Program-made: the position numbers and the translations under genes
The notes under the pieces: model-generated
What the model was told of the DNA's origin: nothing
Databases searched by the model: none
What the model saw: only the letters and a program-made list of their open reading frames with translations
Part shown: one piece after another, positions 7,628 through 15,880 of the stretch
Numbering within the stretch: the stretch's first letter is position 1
Layout: every line of letters begins with the position of its first letter
Assembly (NCBI GenBank): GCA_023380585.1
Contig: JAMCRN010000014.1
Coordinates: 1-44,685 of the forward strand
Length of the DNA stretch: 44,685 bases
Origin: Candidatus Parvarchaeota archaeon
Lineage (GTDB): Archaea; Nanobdellota; Nanobdellia; Parvarchaeales; Parvarchaeaceae
Direction: 5' to 3'

Positions 7628-7638
7628 AAGCATAAAAA
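7628..7638 (+). promoter_or_regulatory. TATA box for the rtcB operon
   Basis: AAGCATAAAAA sits about 24 nt before the rtcB ATG (7657) in a 69-bp gap, marking the start of the rtcB-archease-thiI transcription unit. Confidence 0.5.
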
Positions 7639-7656
7639 GTCAAAGACATCCCTATC

Positions 7657-9129
7657 ATGGATATAAAAAATACGTTCAAGGAACCTGAATTTGATAAGAT
7701 ATCCGACCTGGTCTGGGAGATACCGAAAACATTCAAAAAGAAGATGAATGTCCCTGTGAGGGTATATGCGACTGAAAGCCTATTAAAAAGGATGGACCTG
7801 CAGGTCTTCGAGCAGATAACAAATGTAGCCACTCTACCGGGGATAGAAAAATACGCATTTGCTTTGCCTGACAGCCATGCAGGGTACGGGTTCTGTATAG
7901 GAGGAGTCGCTGCTTTCGATATAAACGCCGGCGGAGTCATATCCCCTGGGGGTATAGGATTCGATCAAAACTGCGGCATGCGGCTCGTCGCTACAAACCT
8001 TGATATAAAAGATGTACGACCAAAAATAAAAGAGATAACCGACCTTCTCTTCAAAGAAGTACCGGCTGGGGTCGGCAGTATGAGCAAGCTGAAAATATCC
8101 AGAGACGAATTCCGCGAACTTGCCGAAACAGGGGCCGAGTGGGCTGTAAAAAAAGGATATGGATGGGAAGAGGACCTTGGACACACAGAGCTCGAGGGCG
8201 TAGCGGGATGGGCTGATAGCTCTAAAATATCTGAAAAGGCGGTTTCCAGGGGGATAAAGCAGATGGGCACTCTTGGTTCTGGCAATCATTACCTCGAAGT
8301 TCAGTACATAAAGGAAGAAGACATAAAAGACAGGTACATAGCTAAAAAGTGGGGACTATTCCCTGGCCAGGTAGTGATAATGTTCCATACTGGATCCAGA
8401 GGCGCCGGTCACCAGATAGCCAGCGACTACTTGCAACTCTTTCTAGAGGTGATGGAAAGAAAGTATGGCATAAAGGTCGTTGACAGAGAGCTTGCATGTG
8501 CGCCTTTTCAATCAAAAGAAGGTCAGGATTATTACATGGCGATGGGATGCGGCGTAAATATAAGCTTTGTCAACAGACAGATAATACTAAATAAGATAAG
8601 GGGCGTGTTTTCTACAGTACTTGAGAAAGACCCGGACAAACTCGGTATGACTCAAATCTTCGATATAGCCCATAACAGGGCGTCTTTGGAAAAGCACAGA
8701 GTCGACGGAGAAGAGAAAGAACTGCTTGTACATAGGAAAGGCAGCACAGGATCCTACCCGCCAGGCAAAAAAGAGATACCTGCAGTATTTAGAAAAGACG
8801 GCTCTCCGGTGATAGTCGGAGGTAGTATGGAGACTGGTTCTTATCTTCTCGTAGGCGGCAGCAAAGCTGATGAAACGTTCGATTCCACCGTACATGGAAG
8901 CGGAAGGACTATGAGCAGGGCAAAGGCTAGGGGAATGACTGAAGGGAGAGAACTTTTCAAAAAGATGCTTAAGAATGGTATATATGTAAGAAGTGCTTCT
9001 TGGTCCGGTCTTGCCGAGGAGAGTGGGAGCAGTTATAAGGACATAGATGAGGTTGTCGATATAGTGGACTCTGCCGGTATCTCGAAGAAAGTCTGCAGAT
9101 TCACTCCGGTTTCAAATGTAAAGGGATGA
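7657..9129 (+). CDS. rtcB: RNA-splicing ligase RtcB
   Basis: Joins 2',3'-cyclic phosphate and 5'-hydroxyl RNA ends; in archaea it ligates tRNA exons after intron removal, using GTP and Mn2+. 490 aa, full length, no intein. The metal site motifs are all visible: D103 and C106 in GFDQNCGMRL, GSGNHYLEVQ, FHTGSRGAGHQ, and the guanylylated His in TVHGSGRTMSR; these match D95, C98, H203, H234 and H404 of the Pyrococcus enzyme with an offset of about 8. Its last 4 nt overlap the archease start (ATGA). Three tRNA genes in this window carry introns, so substrates are at hand. Confidence 0.97.
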   Translation: MDIKNTFKEPEFDKISDLVWEIPKTFKKKMNVPVRVYATESLLKRMDLQVFEQITNVATLPGIEKYAFALPDSHAGYGFCIGGVAAFDINAGGVISPGGIGFDQNCGMRLVATNLDIKDVRPKIKEITDLLFKEVPAGVGSMSKLKISRDEFRELAETGAEWAVKKGYGWEEDLGHTELEGVAGWADSSKISEKAVSRGIKQMGTLGSGNHYLEVQYIKEEDIKDRYIAKKWGLFPGQVVIMFHTGSRGAGHQIASDYLQLFLEVMERKYGIKVVDRELACAPFQSKEGQDYYMAMGCGVNISFVNRQIILNKIRGVFSTVLEKDPDKLGMTQIFDIAHNRASLEKHRVDGEEKELLVHRKGSTGSYPPGKKEIPAVFRKDGSPVIVGGSMETGSYLLVGGSKADETFDSTVHGSGRTMSRAKARGMTEGRELFKKMLKNGIYVRSASWSGLAEESGSSYKDIDEVVDIVDSAGISKKVCRFTPVSNVKG

Positions 9130-9572
9130 GGCTGTTTATAATGGGTTACAGATTCCTTGAAGATGTGTCGATAGCGGATGTCGCTTTTATTGCAAAAGCG
9201 GCCGATTTACAGTCTTTGTTCAAGTACTGCTCTGATGCGGTCACAAACACGATGGTAAAGAACATCAAGGATATAAGGCAAAACGTTAAAAAAAAGTTTC
9301 ACATAAAGGCGAAAGATATTGATATGCTGCTTTTCATGTTTATAGAGAAGATCATATATTACAAGGACGTTTACGGTTTAGTGTTCAAAGACATGAGATC
9401 CAGGATAAAAAAGAAGGGAAACCTGTATTTAGGGGAGTTCGAAGCGTCTGGTGAAAAGTTAGATGGCATGAAACATGACCTTTTAGTGGATGTGAAAGCA
9501 GCAACATTTCATATGCTGGAAGTAAAAAAGAGCGGGAAGATGTGGAGCGCTATGGTGGTTCTAGACATATGA
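9126..9572 (+). CDS. Archease, RtcB activator
   Basis: Archease speeds RtcB guanylylation and broadens its nucleotide use. The 148-aa product has the family pattern: MGYRFLEDVSIADVAFIAKAAD-type N-terminus (H/D metal site region), DLQSLFKYCSDAV, LLFMFIEKIIYYKD, and the C-terminal H-x-LLVDVKAATFHML--V followed by KMWSAMVVLDI. Start ATG 9126 overlaps the rtcB stop by 4 nt; a second ATG at 9141 (MGYRF) fits the family N-terminus slightly better. It in turn overlaps thiI by 4 nt. Gene order and overlaps strongly support translational coupling in one RNA-processing operon. Confidence 0.93.
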   Translation: MRLFIMGYRFLEDVSIADVAFIAKAADLQSLFKYCSDAVTNTMVKNIKDIRQNVKKKFHIKAKDIDMLLFMFIEKIIYYKDVYGLVFKDMRSRIKKKGNLYLGEFEASGEKLDGMKHDLLVDVKAATFHMLEVKKSGKMWSAMVVLDI

Positions 9573-10690
9573 AAGAACGAGAGGTCATAAGCATACATTA
9601 CAATGAGATAGCTCTCAAAGGGAAACTAAGGTCAAAATTCGAGTCCTTGCTTATAAAGAACATAGAATATTCCACTGGGATAAGACCGGATAGGCTGCAG
9701 ACGAGGCTCCTGCTTGAAAGCGGGGGAGAAGGGGTCAAAAGGCTTCTGCTCCTTACACCTGGTGTGTCCTGGATCAGCGACGGAAAAATAATCCCAAGGG
9801 ATTTCGATCTGCTGCATGATAACCTACGTGAGATCATATCGAAAGAAGGCAGCGATATAAGCCTGGATGTAAAAAGGATAGATAAGAGTTTCCAGCTTAC
9901 ATCGCTCGATGTTAAGTTGAGACTGGCAAAGGAATTCGGACTTGCCCTGCATTCCGGCAGAAAAAAGCTAAGGATAGAGATAATGAAGGACTCTTTCATA
10001 ATAAACCATTCTGTAGAACACGGTGTCGGCGGATTGCCAGTAGGCAGCGCAGGAAAGGTAATATCTTTGTTTTCGGGAGGGATAGACTCTTCAGTAGCTC
10101 CATTCGAAATGATGAAAAGAGGGTGCAGCGTTGACCTACTGCATGTATACGCTGCAAAGGATGGAGAAAAAGCAATAGACAGCAAAGTAGGGAGGATAGC
10201 CCAACGCATATCAGATGTCTACCCAATTAAGCTATATTTCGTTCCTTTCTACATATTCAGCATGAAAATACTCTCTATAAACCCAAGATATGAACTTGTC
10301 ATGTTCAAAAGGTTCTTGCTGAAATTGGCAGAAAACTTATCAGAAGCACAGGGTTATAAGGGCATCGCGACAGGCGATTCTATATCGCAGGTGGCATCCC
10401 AGACTTTGGATAATATAAATGCGATAAGTTATGGTTTTTCGATCCCTATATTCAGGCCTTTGCTGTCAAACAACAAAGATGAGATAATAAACAAGGCCAA
10501 GTTTTACGGCACGTACGAAGACGCTATTACGCGATATAAGGATTGCTGTTCGATAGTCTCCAAAAACCCGGCTACTTCTGTCAAGCAGGAAAAGGTAAAG
10601 GAACTTGAAGAGATCATAGGACTTGATGAGATCGTGGATAAGACTATGGATATGATGTCGGTCAGAATGTTCGAAAAAAAGACTAGATAG
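9569..10690 (+). CDS. thiI: tRNA 4-thiouridine synthase ThiI
   Basis: Sulfur transferase that makes 4-thiouridine at position 8 of tRNA. From ATG 9569 the protein has 373 aa: an N-terminal ferredoxin-like/THUMP region (YNEIALKGKLRSKFESLL, the KG-NR region) and an adenylating PP-loop domain with SLFSGGIDSSVAP near residue 170. The C-terminal block YKDCCSIVSKNP aligns with the catalytic Cys segment (DYCGVIS in E. coli). No rhodanese domain, normal for archaea. ATG 9569 overlaps the archease TGA, giving the same 4-nt overlap as rtcB-archease; an upstream in-frame ATG at 9542 is less likely. Its 3' end overlaps the convergent OGG1 gene by 8 nt. Confidence 0.93.
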   Translation: MKEREVISIHYNEIALKGKLRSKFESLLIKNIEYSTGIRPDRLQTRLLLESGGEGVKRLLLLTPGVSWISDGKIIPRDFDLLHDNLREIISKEGSDISLDVKRIDKSFQLTSLDVKLRLAKEFGLALHSGRKKLRIEIMKDSFIINHSVEHGVGGLPVGSAGKVISLFSGGIDSSVAPFEMMKRGCSVDLLHVYAAKDGEKAIDSKVGRIAQRISDVYPIKLYFVPFYIFSMKILSINPRYELVMFKRFLLKLAENLSEAQGYKGIATGDSISQVASQTLDNINAISYGFSIPIFRPLLSNNKDEIINKAKFYGTYEDAITRYKDCCSIVSKNPATSVKQEKVKELEEIIGLDEIVDKTMDMMSVRMFEKKTR

Positions 10691-11510
10691 ACCCTGTAGA
10701 ATTATTCATCCTTGAATAGTTGAACATGAACAACTGCGCATAACCAGAATACTGCCCGAAATAATCCCTCATTATCTTGTTTTTGTTTTTGTAGCTTTTT
10801 GCATTGCCGATTATCTTATAGTAGTATTTTGCTATTGTCCTCTGTATCCAGACGTCCATAGGAAAACTAGACAGTTCATGCAGACCGTAAAGCGTTATAC
10901 AATCCAATACTTTTGGCCCGACACCGTCTATCGAAAGCAGGTGTTTCTTTATCTCCTCTAAATCCATACCTTCGTTTATTTCATGTGAATAAAAGTACCT
11001 AGCCGCAGAAAAGACAAATTTCGTCCTGAACCCCAATTTGAACTGTTTAAGGGAGTCATAGCCTCTTTCATATATCCTATCATATTTGGGGAACTGACTC
11101 AGTTCTATACCTGATATGTCTTTCTTTTCACCATAGTATTCAGACATGAGTCTTATTCTCCTTGTTATAAGAGGTATATTTGACTGTATAGAGAGGATGA
11201 ACCCGAGAGTCGACGCCCACAGACCATCTTTTACTATCCTAAGACCTAATGAATAATTTATGGCCTGGTCTATGAATTCATCCTTATTTATTTCTGATTT
11301 TATTCTTTCTATGTCATCGTTAAGACCTAGCATGTCTTTTACCATGTTTTCGGTTGAGCCAGAAAATTCCAACGAGGAATCTGTCTTCTGTGTCACTTTT
11401 ATAGGCCTATCGAAAAATGACACCCATGAATCTCCTACCTTTTTCCACCCAAACGTCTGGCCCGATGAAAGGGTCTTATCCAGCGAAAAATCGTTTACCT
11501 TCACTTTCAT
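10683..11510 (-). CDS. ogg: 8-oxoguanine DNA glycosylase (OGG1 type)
   Basis: Bifunctional base-excision glycosylase/AP lyase of the HhH-GPD superfamily. The N-terminal OGG_N domain motif LSSGQTFGW matches human LASGQSFRW. The helix-hairpin-helix is LLSIDGVGPKVLDCITLYGL with the Schiff-base Lys in GPK, followed by FPMDVWIQR with the catalytic Asp. Together these identify the OGG1 branch, not AGOG or AlkA. Length 275 aa is short of human OGG1 but normal for archaeal Ogg. Convergent to thiI and divergent from tRNA-Ser, with TATA-like ATATTAAAAA near 11540. Confidence 0.9.
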   Translation of the reverse strand: MKVKVNDFSLDKTLSSGQTFGWKKVGDSWVSFFDRPIKVTQKTDSSLEFSGSTENMVKDMLGLNDDIERIKSEINKDEFIDQAINYSLGLRIVKDGLWASTLGFILSIQSNIPLITRRIRLMSEYYGEKKDISGIELSQFPKYDRIYERGYDSLKQFKLGFRTKFVFSAARYFYSHEINEGMDLEEIKKHLLSIDGVGPKVLDCITLYGLHELSSFPMDVWIQRTIAKYYYKIIGNAKSYKNKNKIMRDYFGQYSGYAQLFMFNYSRMNNSTGSI

Positions 11511-11567
11511 AAAGATAATATAAGAAATGCGATGTTTTTAATATGTTTGGTAACGTGTTTAATATAT

Positions 11568-11651
11568 GCTGGGTTAGCCAAGCGGTTACGGCGCCGGCCT
11601 TGAGAGCCGGTTGGCTTCACGCCTTCGCAGGTTCGAATCCTGCACCCAGCG
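11568..11651 (+). tRNA. tRNA-Ser(TGA)
   Basis: Acceptor GCTGGGT/ACCCAGC, discriminator G as in archaeal tRNA-Ser. Anticodon stem CCGGC/GCCGG with loop CTTGAGA, so anticodon TGA. Long variable arm (class II), T arm GCAGG-TTCGAAT-CCTGC. No intron, no encoded CCA. A T-run at 11668-11673 probably ends transcription. Confidence 0.95.
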
Positions 11652-11667
11652 GGTTTTAACGGTTACA

Positions 11668-11673
11668 TTTTTT
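11668..11673 (+). terminator. Poly-T stretch after tRNA-Ser
   Basis: TTTTTT in a T-rich context 17 nt downstream of the tRNA 3' end, consistent with archaeal T-run termination. Confidence 0.4.
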
Positions 11674-11687
11674 CTTTAAAATGAGAA

Positions 11688-12680
11688 TTAAGACAGGTAT
11701 GCTGGGTGGACCCAAAACTGTGTCATTCCGCTGCCTCCACCCATATTATTCCAAGCTATTGCGACTAAATAAAGGCCGGGACTAACACTGTATCTAGCGT
11801 TATAATATGTCGCGCCTTGACCATGCCAAGCGGAGCCGCCGAAAACACTCGTCCAAGAGCCGCCACCAACTGGTCTAAAAAATACCTCCATAGCATCATC
11901 AGTAGTTATATTGAAATTCACTGTATTGCTTACAAAATCATAAACGCCTATTACAGTACTGCCGACCTGCTCTGATGATCCTCCGCAGCCAGTTGGAGAC
12001 CCAAGATTCAATTGCTTTAGATCCGTCGGATAATATCCAACAATGAACCCATTGTAGTTGTTCCCATAATATCCACCGCTACCATACGCGTATCCGTTAC
12101 CAGTCGAATTCGCCGCTGGTAAAAACCCTTGGGCTATTGTAGCAGCTATGTCCTGTGCTATTAAAGGATCAGTAGAAACAGCAGAGTAAGGCTGACAGTT
12201 ACTTATATTCCAACCAGTTATGAACAACTGGTCACTTGTAGCGGTCCCATAAGCGCTTCCAGAAGAGACATAAGGTCCTGGAAGGGGAGATCCGAGTTCC
12301 TTATAAGTAACCACCAATCTATATGAGAAGTGAGAACCAGCTGGAGGACAAAGTACCGGTACATAAAAAGAATACACTTCGGAAGGGCTTATAGTTATAT
12401 TCGGCATAGTTTCCGAAATCGAGGAAACGTTTATCTGGGTTATATTTATAGGATACTGTAGAGAGTCTCCCAAAGTTAATATCAGTCCTCCTCCACCGGT
12501 GCAATCTGCTCCGACGGAGCCTAGACCATAAAAACCTGTAACTGCTCCTGATATTGAAGATGAAGGACTGAATATTCCAAAAGAGTAAAGGACTGCGGCT
12601 ACGATGACTATGATCAGGATAGCCCAGCCATAGGTCATCATGTACTCTAAGGCTGACTGGGATTTGTGCGTCAGACTCAT
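11688..12680 (-). CDS. Type IV pilin-like surface protein (class III signal peptide)
   Basis: Exported protein of 330 aa. The N-terminus MSLTHKSQSALEYMMTYGW has the archaeal class III prepilin signal: short basic leader, Gln at +1, and Glu at +5 of the mature protein, followed by the hydrophobic helix AILIIVIVAAVLYSFGIF. Prepilin peptidase would cut before QSALEY. The rest is Gly/Ser/Tyr-rich with many N-x-S/T sites, few Cys, and a C-terminal beta-rich block with DAMEVFFRPVGGGSW and YSVSPGLYLVAIAWNN that looks like a PA14- or carbohydrate-binding-like fold, unusually large for a pilin. TATA box 12700-12707 gives a leaderless transcript. It may be the major pilin partner of the operon at 26.6-33.9 kb; this is inference. 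Confidence 0.78.
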   Translation of the reverse strand: MSLTHKSQSALEYMMTYGWAILIIVIVAAVLYSFGIFSPSSSISGAVTGFYGLGSVGADCTGGGGLILTLGDSLQYPINITQINVSSISETMPNITISPSEVYSFYVPVLCPPAGSHFSYRLVVTYKELGSPLPGPYVSSGSAYGTATSDQLFITGWNISNCQPYSAVSTDPLIAQDIAATIAQGFLPAANSTGNGYAYGSGGYYGNNYNGFIVGYYPTDLKQLNLGSPTGCGGSSEQVGSTVIGVYDFVSNTVNFNITTDDAMEVFFRPVGGGSWTSVFGGSAWHGQGATYYNARYSVSPGLYLVAIAWNNMGGGSGMTQFWVHPAYLS

Positions 12681-12699
12681 ATAATAGAGAGATAGAGAG

Positions 12700-12707
12700 T
12701 ATATAAA
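12700..12707 (-). promoter_or_regulatory. TATA box for the pilin-like gene
   Basis: Minus strand TTTATATA, ending 20 nt before the ATG at 12680. The remaining gap to the next gene (12708-12909) shows no convincing ORF or RNA. Confidence 0.6.
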
Positions 12708-12909
12708 TAGTTTTTAAGGAAAATGTGGCCGAAAGTCAAATCTGATAGTTTCTATGTATAAATAGGACGGGAAAACAAAGGAGCTGATAATGGCCGGTGT
12801 AGACATGTCCATCACATCTAAAATTTATATTTATCATGAAATATGGTTGTAGCACCAGATCAGATTACGTGTCCTCCTTTATTAGATAAACAGAAGAAAA
12901 TATTGCCAG

Positions 12910-13230
12910 CTAAAATCGTCTTATTATGCTTTTGGAAGAGACCTTTGACTTACTTAATTTGATTCCTTCTGAGATCAGCTTCTTCTTTTTTCGAAGGCTC
13001 GTCTTTGCGTTATTTTTACCATCAAAGGTATAGCCGCCTATGCTTCCGTTTGAACGCACTACTTTATAGCAAGGATACTCATCAGGGTGGTTGTTCTTGC
13101 TTAATATATAGCCGACGTACCTTGGGTTTATTCCTAGCTTTTTTGCAATAGCACCATAAGTAGTGACCTTTCCTTTTGGTATCCTCTTCAGTATCCTGTA
13201 AACTTTATAGTAATTATCATCCTCCATCAA
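12910..13230 (-). CDS. MGMT-domain protein (O6-alkylguanine DNA alkyltransferase-like)
   Basis: Single-domain relative of O6-methylguanine-DNA methyltransferase, with the winged-helix DNA-binding half only (106 aa). Seen: IPKGKVTTYGAIAKKLG (recognition helix region), PRYVGYILSKN with the Arg finger, active-site EYPCYKVV with Cys at residue 54, and GG-TFDG...K-L--EGI. The usual PCHRV reads PCYKV: the reactive Cys is kept but the His of the Cys-His-Glu relay is Tyr. Alkyl transfer is possible but not certain; an alkyltransferase-like sensor role is the alternative. Overlaps the rio1 gene end by 14 nt, so it is the third gene of the lonB-rio1 unit. ATG 13227 is an equally good start. Confidence 0.82.
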   Translation of the reverse strand: MMEDDNYYKVYRILKRIPKGKVTTYGAIAKKLGINPRYVGYILSKNNHPDEYPCYKVVRSNGSIGGYTFDGKNNAKTSLRKKKKLISEGIKLSKSKVSSKSIIRRF

Positions 13231-13912
13231 ACCCTATCATCTCCATTATTTTCTCCTCGGGCATGATTTCTATCTTTCCGAGTTTCTGGAACCACTGGTT
13301 TATGTTCTTTATATCTCTTAGAAGATAGTCCTTTGTAAGGCTTGCCAATTTAAGAGACTGGGAAAAGTCTATAAGATATGGCTCCCCTTCGTTATTAAGT
13401 ATATTATATGGGCTTAGGTCCCCGTGTATCATGCCTACTTTCCCCATTTTTATTATGAAGTCCGTTATCTTATCATACCAGTATCCAGTATCGAAGTCCG
13501 TGTCTTTGTAGGCCATCATTGCCGGCACTCCGTCCTTTCCTATAAAGCTCATTACCATTATATTTTTATAATTCCGTATCGGTTCCGGAGTATTAACGCC
13601 TGCTTCGTTGGCCTTGCGCAAAAGCGAAAATTCGTATCTTGTCCACTCATCTATTCTCTTGAAAAATCCACCAGTCTTGGAGCCTCTAAGTCCAAGATAA
13701 GACGGTATCCCCTTGAAAGCGTTTATGTAGTGCCTGTGTACTTTGACCGCCACTTCTCTGTTGTGGGAATCCTGACTGTAGAAGACATATGATTCTTTTC
13801 CTGACCCTAATACGCCGGAAAGCTCTCCTATATAGCCGTCGCTTCGTAATTTCAATATGGACCTGCTCGTATCCGCATCGAATACGTGAGATAAGGTCTT
13901 ACTTTTTGGCAT
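13217..13912 (-). CDS. rio1: RIO-family atypical Ser/Thr protein kinase
   Basis: RIO kinases/ATPases act in maturation of the small ribosomal subunit. 231 aa. Nucleotide-binding loop GSGKESYVFYS (RIO1 usually STGKEANVY), the catalytic Lys in VAVKVHR, catalytic loop MIHGDLSPYNIL with D and N, and metal-binding IDFSQSLKL in place of DFG. The long insert with R-SKTGGFFKRIDEWTRYEF is the RIO1-type flexible region. RIO1 is favoured over RIO2 because no N-terminal winged helix is present. Overlaps lonB upstream by 14 nt and the MGMT-domain gene downstream by 14 nt. Confidence 0.9.
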   Translation of the reverse strand: MPKSKTLSHVFDADTSRSILKLRSDGYIGELSGVLGSGKESYVFYSQDSHNREVAVKVHRHYINAFKGIPSYLGLRGSKTGGFFKRIDEWTRYEFSLLRKANEAGVNTPEPIRNYKNIMVMSFIGKDGVPAMMAYKDTDFDTGYWYDKITDFIIKMGKVGMIHGDLSPYNILNNEGEPYLIDFSQSLKLASLTKDYLLRDIKNINQWFQKLGKIEIMPEEKIMEMIGFDGG

Positions 13913-15824
13913 AAGGCTTTTTAAGCGCTCTGTTTATCGTGGAGATGAGCTTGTTCCTGTTGTATGACGGCACCATGGCGTTTTTAACGACATCTACTAT
14001 GTTGTCTGCGGTTATTACCTTTATCCCCCTTGGTATAGGTATGGCGATGTCGTCCTTATTCGAAGATGGTATTATTATCCCTTTGACCCCTGCATTTATG
14101 GCCGCCTCTATCTTGGAATTCACTCCGCCTACCGGCAGAACTTCCCCAAGAATCGACAAAGAACCTGTCATCGCGAATGATTGCTTTATTGGTATCCCAG
14201 TCAAAGCTGACAGTATGCTTATAGCGACGCTTATGCTTGCGCTGTCCCCTTCCACGCCGGAATAGGCCTGCAGAAACTGTAAATGTATGTCATAGTCCGT
14301 CAAAGGTTTTTTAGAGTACAGCTTTATGACAGCAGAAACGTTCTTGACGGCTTCCTGAGCTATCTCCCCTAGTTTTCCAGTCGCGATTATCTCGCCGCTG
14401 CCCTTTCGCATGCTCTTAGTTACTATGGACTCTATAGGCAGCATCATCCCTGAATCGGAGTTCTCTATCACGGCAAGGCCGTTGACTCTGCCTACCCTGG
14501 AACCTGTGACCTGTATCACGTCATAATCCTTTTTCTCCTTTATGTATTTAGCGGCTATCTGCTGCTCGAACGACTTGGCGTATCTCTTTGCTTTCCTAAC
14601 GTCTTCCGCAGTCACTATAGTGTGTTTGTTTTCTATGGCAAGATCTCCTGCGACCCTTACTATTCCGCCCAATTCCCTAAGTTTTAATGTAAGGGATTTT
14701 TTCCTGTCAGACTTCCTTCTTGCCTCAGAGACTATCTCTTCTGCTGCTTCCTTTGAAAATGGCGGTATCTTCTTGTCTTTCCTGACTTCCTGCGCTATGA
14801 ACCTCGCGATCTTGTCCCTATTCTCTATAGTATCAGGCATTGTCGTGTTCATATAAACTTCGTAACCATACCCCCTTATCCTTGATCTAAGCGCAGGGCT
14901 CATATTAGACACAGAATTAGGGTTCCCGGCTCCAACCAAAACGAAGTCGCAGGGGGCAAGAGTGGTCTTGACCATCGCGCCGGCGCTTCTCTCGCTTCTC
15001 CCGGTTATGCTGGCCTTCTTTTCCTGCATCGATGTAAGTAATTGTATCTGCATTTCCTGCGACAAGTTTGCTATCTCATCGATGAACAGCACGCCACCGT
15101 TTGCTTTATGTATATCCCCTACCATGACTCTCTCATGCGGTGGAGTGCCTAGACCTCCAGACTGGAAAGGATCATGCTGTACGTCGCCTAAAAGCGCGCC
15201 TTCATGCGCGCCTGTCGCGTCTATAAACGGGGCCTTCTTAAGAGACGAATTATCTAAAAGAAGCTTTGGCGCAGAGACGGTAAGCCTTGTTTTGCTAAGG
15301 CGATACATTACTATGACCAGCAAGAAACCTATAAGCATAGCTATTATGAAGAGAGTGCCAGATATCTGATCCGCTGCAGCAAGAACTGAGTTCTTCTGCA
15401 TAGACACAAATGAGCTTACTATGTAACTTGCTATAAAAAATGCTACTATTATACCGAGGAATATGAGCATGCTGTTGCCGCCGTTTAAAGACGACATGTT
15501 CTTTGCTTTTGCCTGGGCGACTATCTTTTTTCCTTCTCCAGCAGGCACGGTCTTTATTATAGGCTCGTTCTCGTCCTTTGGGTTGGGGAAAGCGAGTATA
15601 TCCATGAGTTTTTCTAATGGCAATAACTCAGACAATGCTATCCCTAGCATGCTCTTTCCGGTGCCTGGCTCTCCTATCAGCATCACGTTTCTTCTCTGTA
15701 TTGCCGCTTTTTTTATTACGTCTACGGCTTCTTCCTGGCCAATCACCTGATCCACTACACGAGTAGGCATCTTTATATCGTCAGTCGTCTTGAACTGTAT
15801 ACTGAAAGTCCTTTCGTCCCCCAT
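13899..15824 (-). CDS. lonB: Membrane-anchored archaeal Lon protease (LonB)
   Basis: ATP-dependent protease, the main membrane-bound housekeeping protease of archaea that lack FtsH. 641 aa, normal for the family. AAA+ module with Walker A GEPGTGKS at about residues 57-64, interrupted by the archaeal-type insertion carrying two TM segments (about 120-145 and 156-180), Walker B GGVLFIDEI, then the sensor region. The protease domain has the Ser-Lys dyad S528 in EGDSAS and K571 in GGVNSKI, 43 residues apart as in the Methanocaldococcus enzyme. First gene of an overlapping unit with rio1 and an MGMT-domain gene. TATA at 15845-15856 supports the ATG. Confidence 0.96.
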   Translation of the reverse strand: MGDERTFSIQFKTTDDIKMPTRVVDQVIGQEEAVDVIKKAAIQRRNVMLIGEPGTGKSMLGIALSELLPLEKLMDILAFPNPKDENEPIIKTVPAGEGKKIVAQAKAKNMSSLNGGNSMLIFLGIIVAFFIASYIVSSFVSMQKNSVLAAADQISGTLFIIAMLIGFLLVIVMYRLSKTRLTVSAPKLLLDNSSLKKAPFIDATGAHEGALLGDVQHDPFQSGGLGTPPHERVMVGDIHKANGGVLFIDEIANLSQEMQIQLLTSMQEKKASITGRSERSAGAMVKTTLAPCDFVLVGAGNPNSVSNMSPALRSRIRGYGYEVYMNTTMPDTIENRDKIARFIAQEVRKDKKIPPFSKEAAEEIVSEARRKSDRKKSLTLKLRELGGIVRVAGDLAIENKHTIVTAEDVRKAKRYAKSFEQQIAAKYIKEKKDYDVIQVTGSRVGRVNGLAVIENSDSGMMLPIESIVTKSMRKGSGEIIATGKLGEIAQEAVKNVSAVIKLYSKKPLTDYDIHLQFLQAYSGVEGDSASISVAISILSALTGIPIKQSFAMTGSLSILGEVLPVGGVNSKIEAAINAGVKGIIIPSSNKDDIAIPIPRGIKVITADNIVDVVKNAMVPSYNRNKLISTINRALKKPYAKK

Positions 15825-15844
15825 AAAAAACCACTGTTCATTTT

Positions 15845-15856
15845 ATTATATAAAAG
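15845..15856 (-). promoter_or_regulatory. TATA box for the lonB operon
   Basis: Minus strand CTTTTATATAAT centred 26 nt before the lonB ATG at 15824. Confidence 0.6.
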
Positions 15857-15880
15857 CATTATAAGATAGACACGCTGTCC

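Noticed and set aside
7834-8289. Antisense ORFs inside rtcB
   Set aside because: Shadows of a strongly conserved gene, without start context or motif.
7657-9129. Intein in RtcB
   Set aside because: Inteins are frequent in archaeal RtcB, but this protein has normal length with all motifs in normal spacing.
12708-12909. Possible short plus-strand ORF starting near 12843
   Set aside because: About 39 codons that run into the antisense of the MGMT-domain gene; no ribosome site or family match.
13424-15750. Plus-strand ORFs opposite rio1 and lonB, one with hydrophobic segments
   Set aside because: Antisense of conserved protease and kinase; hydrophobicity comes from reading Lys/Asp codons in reverse.
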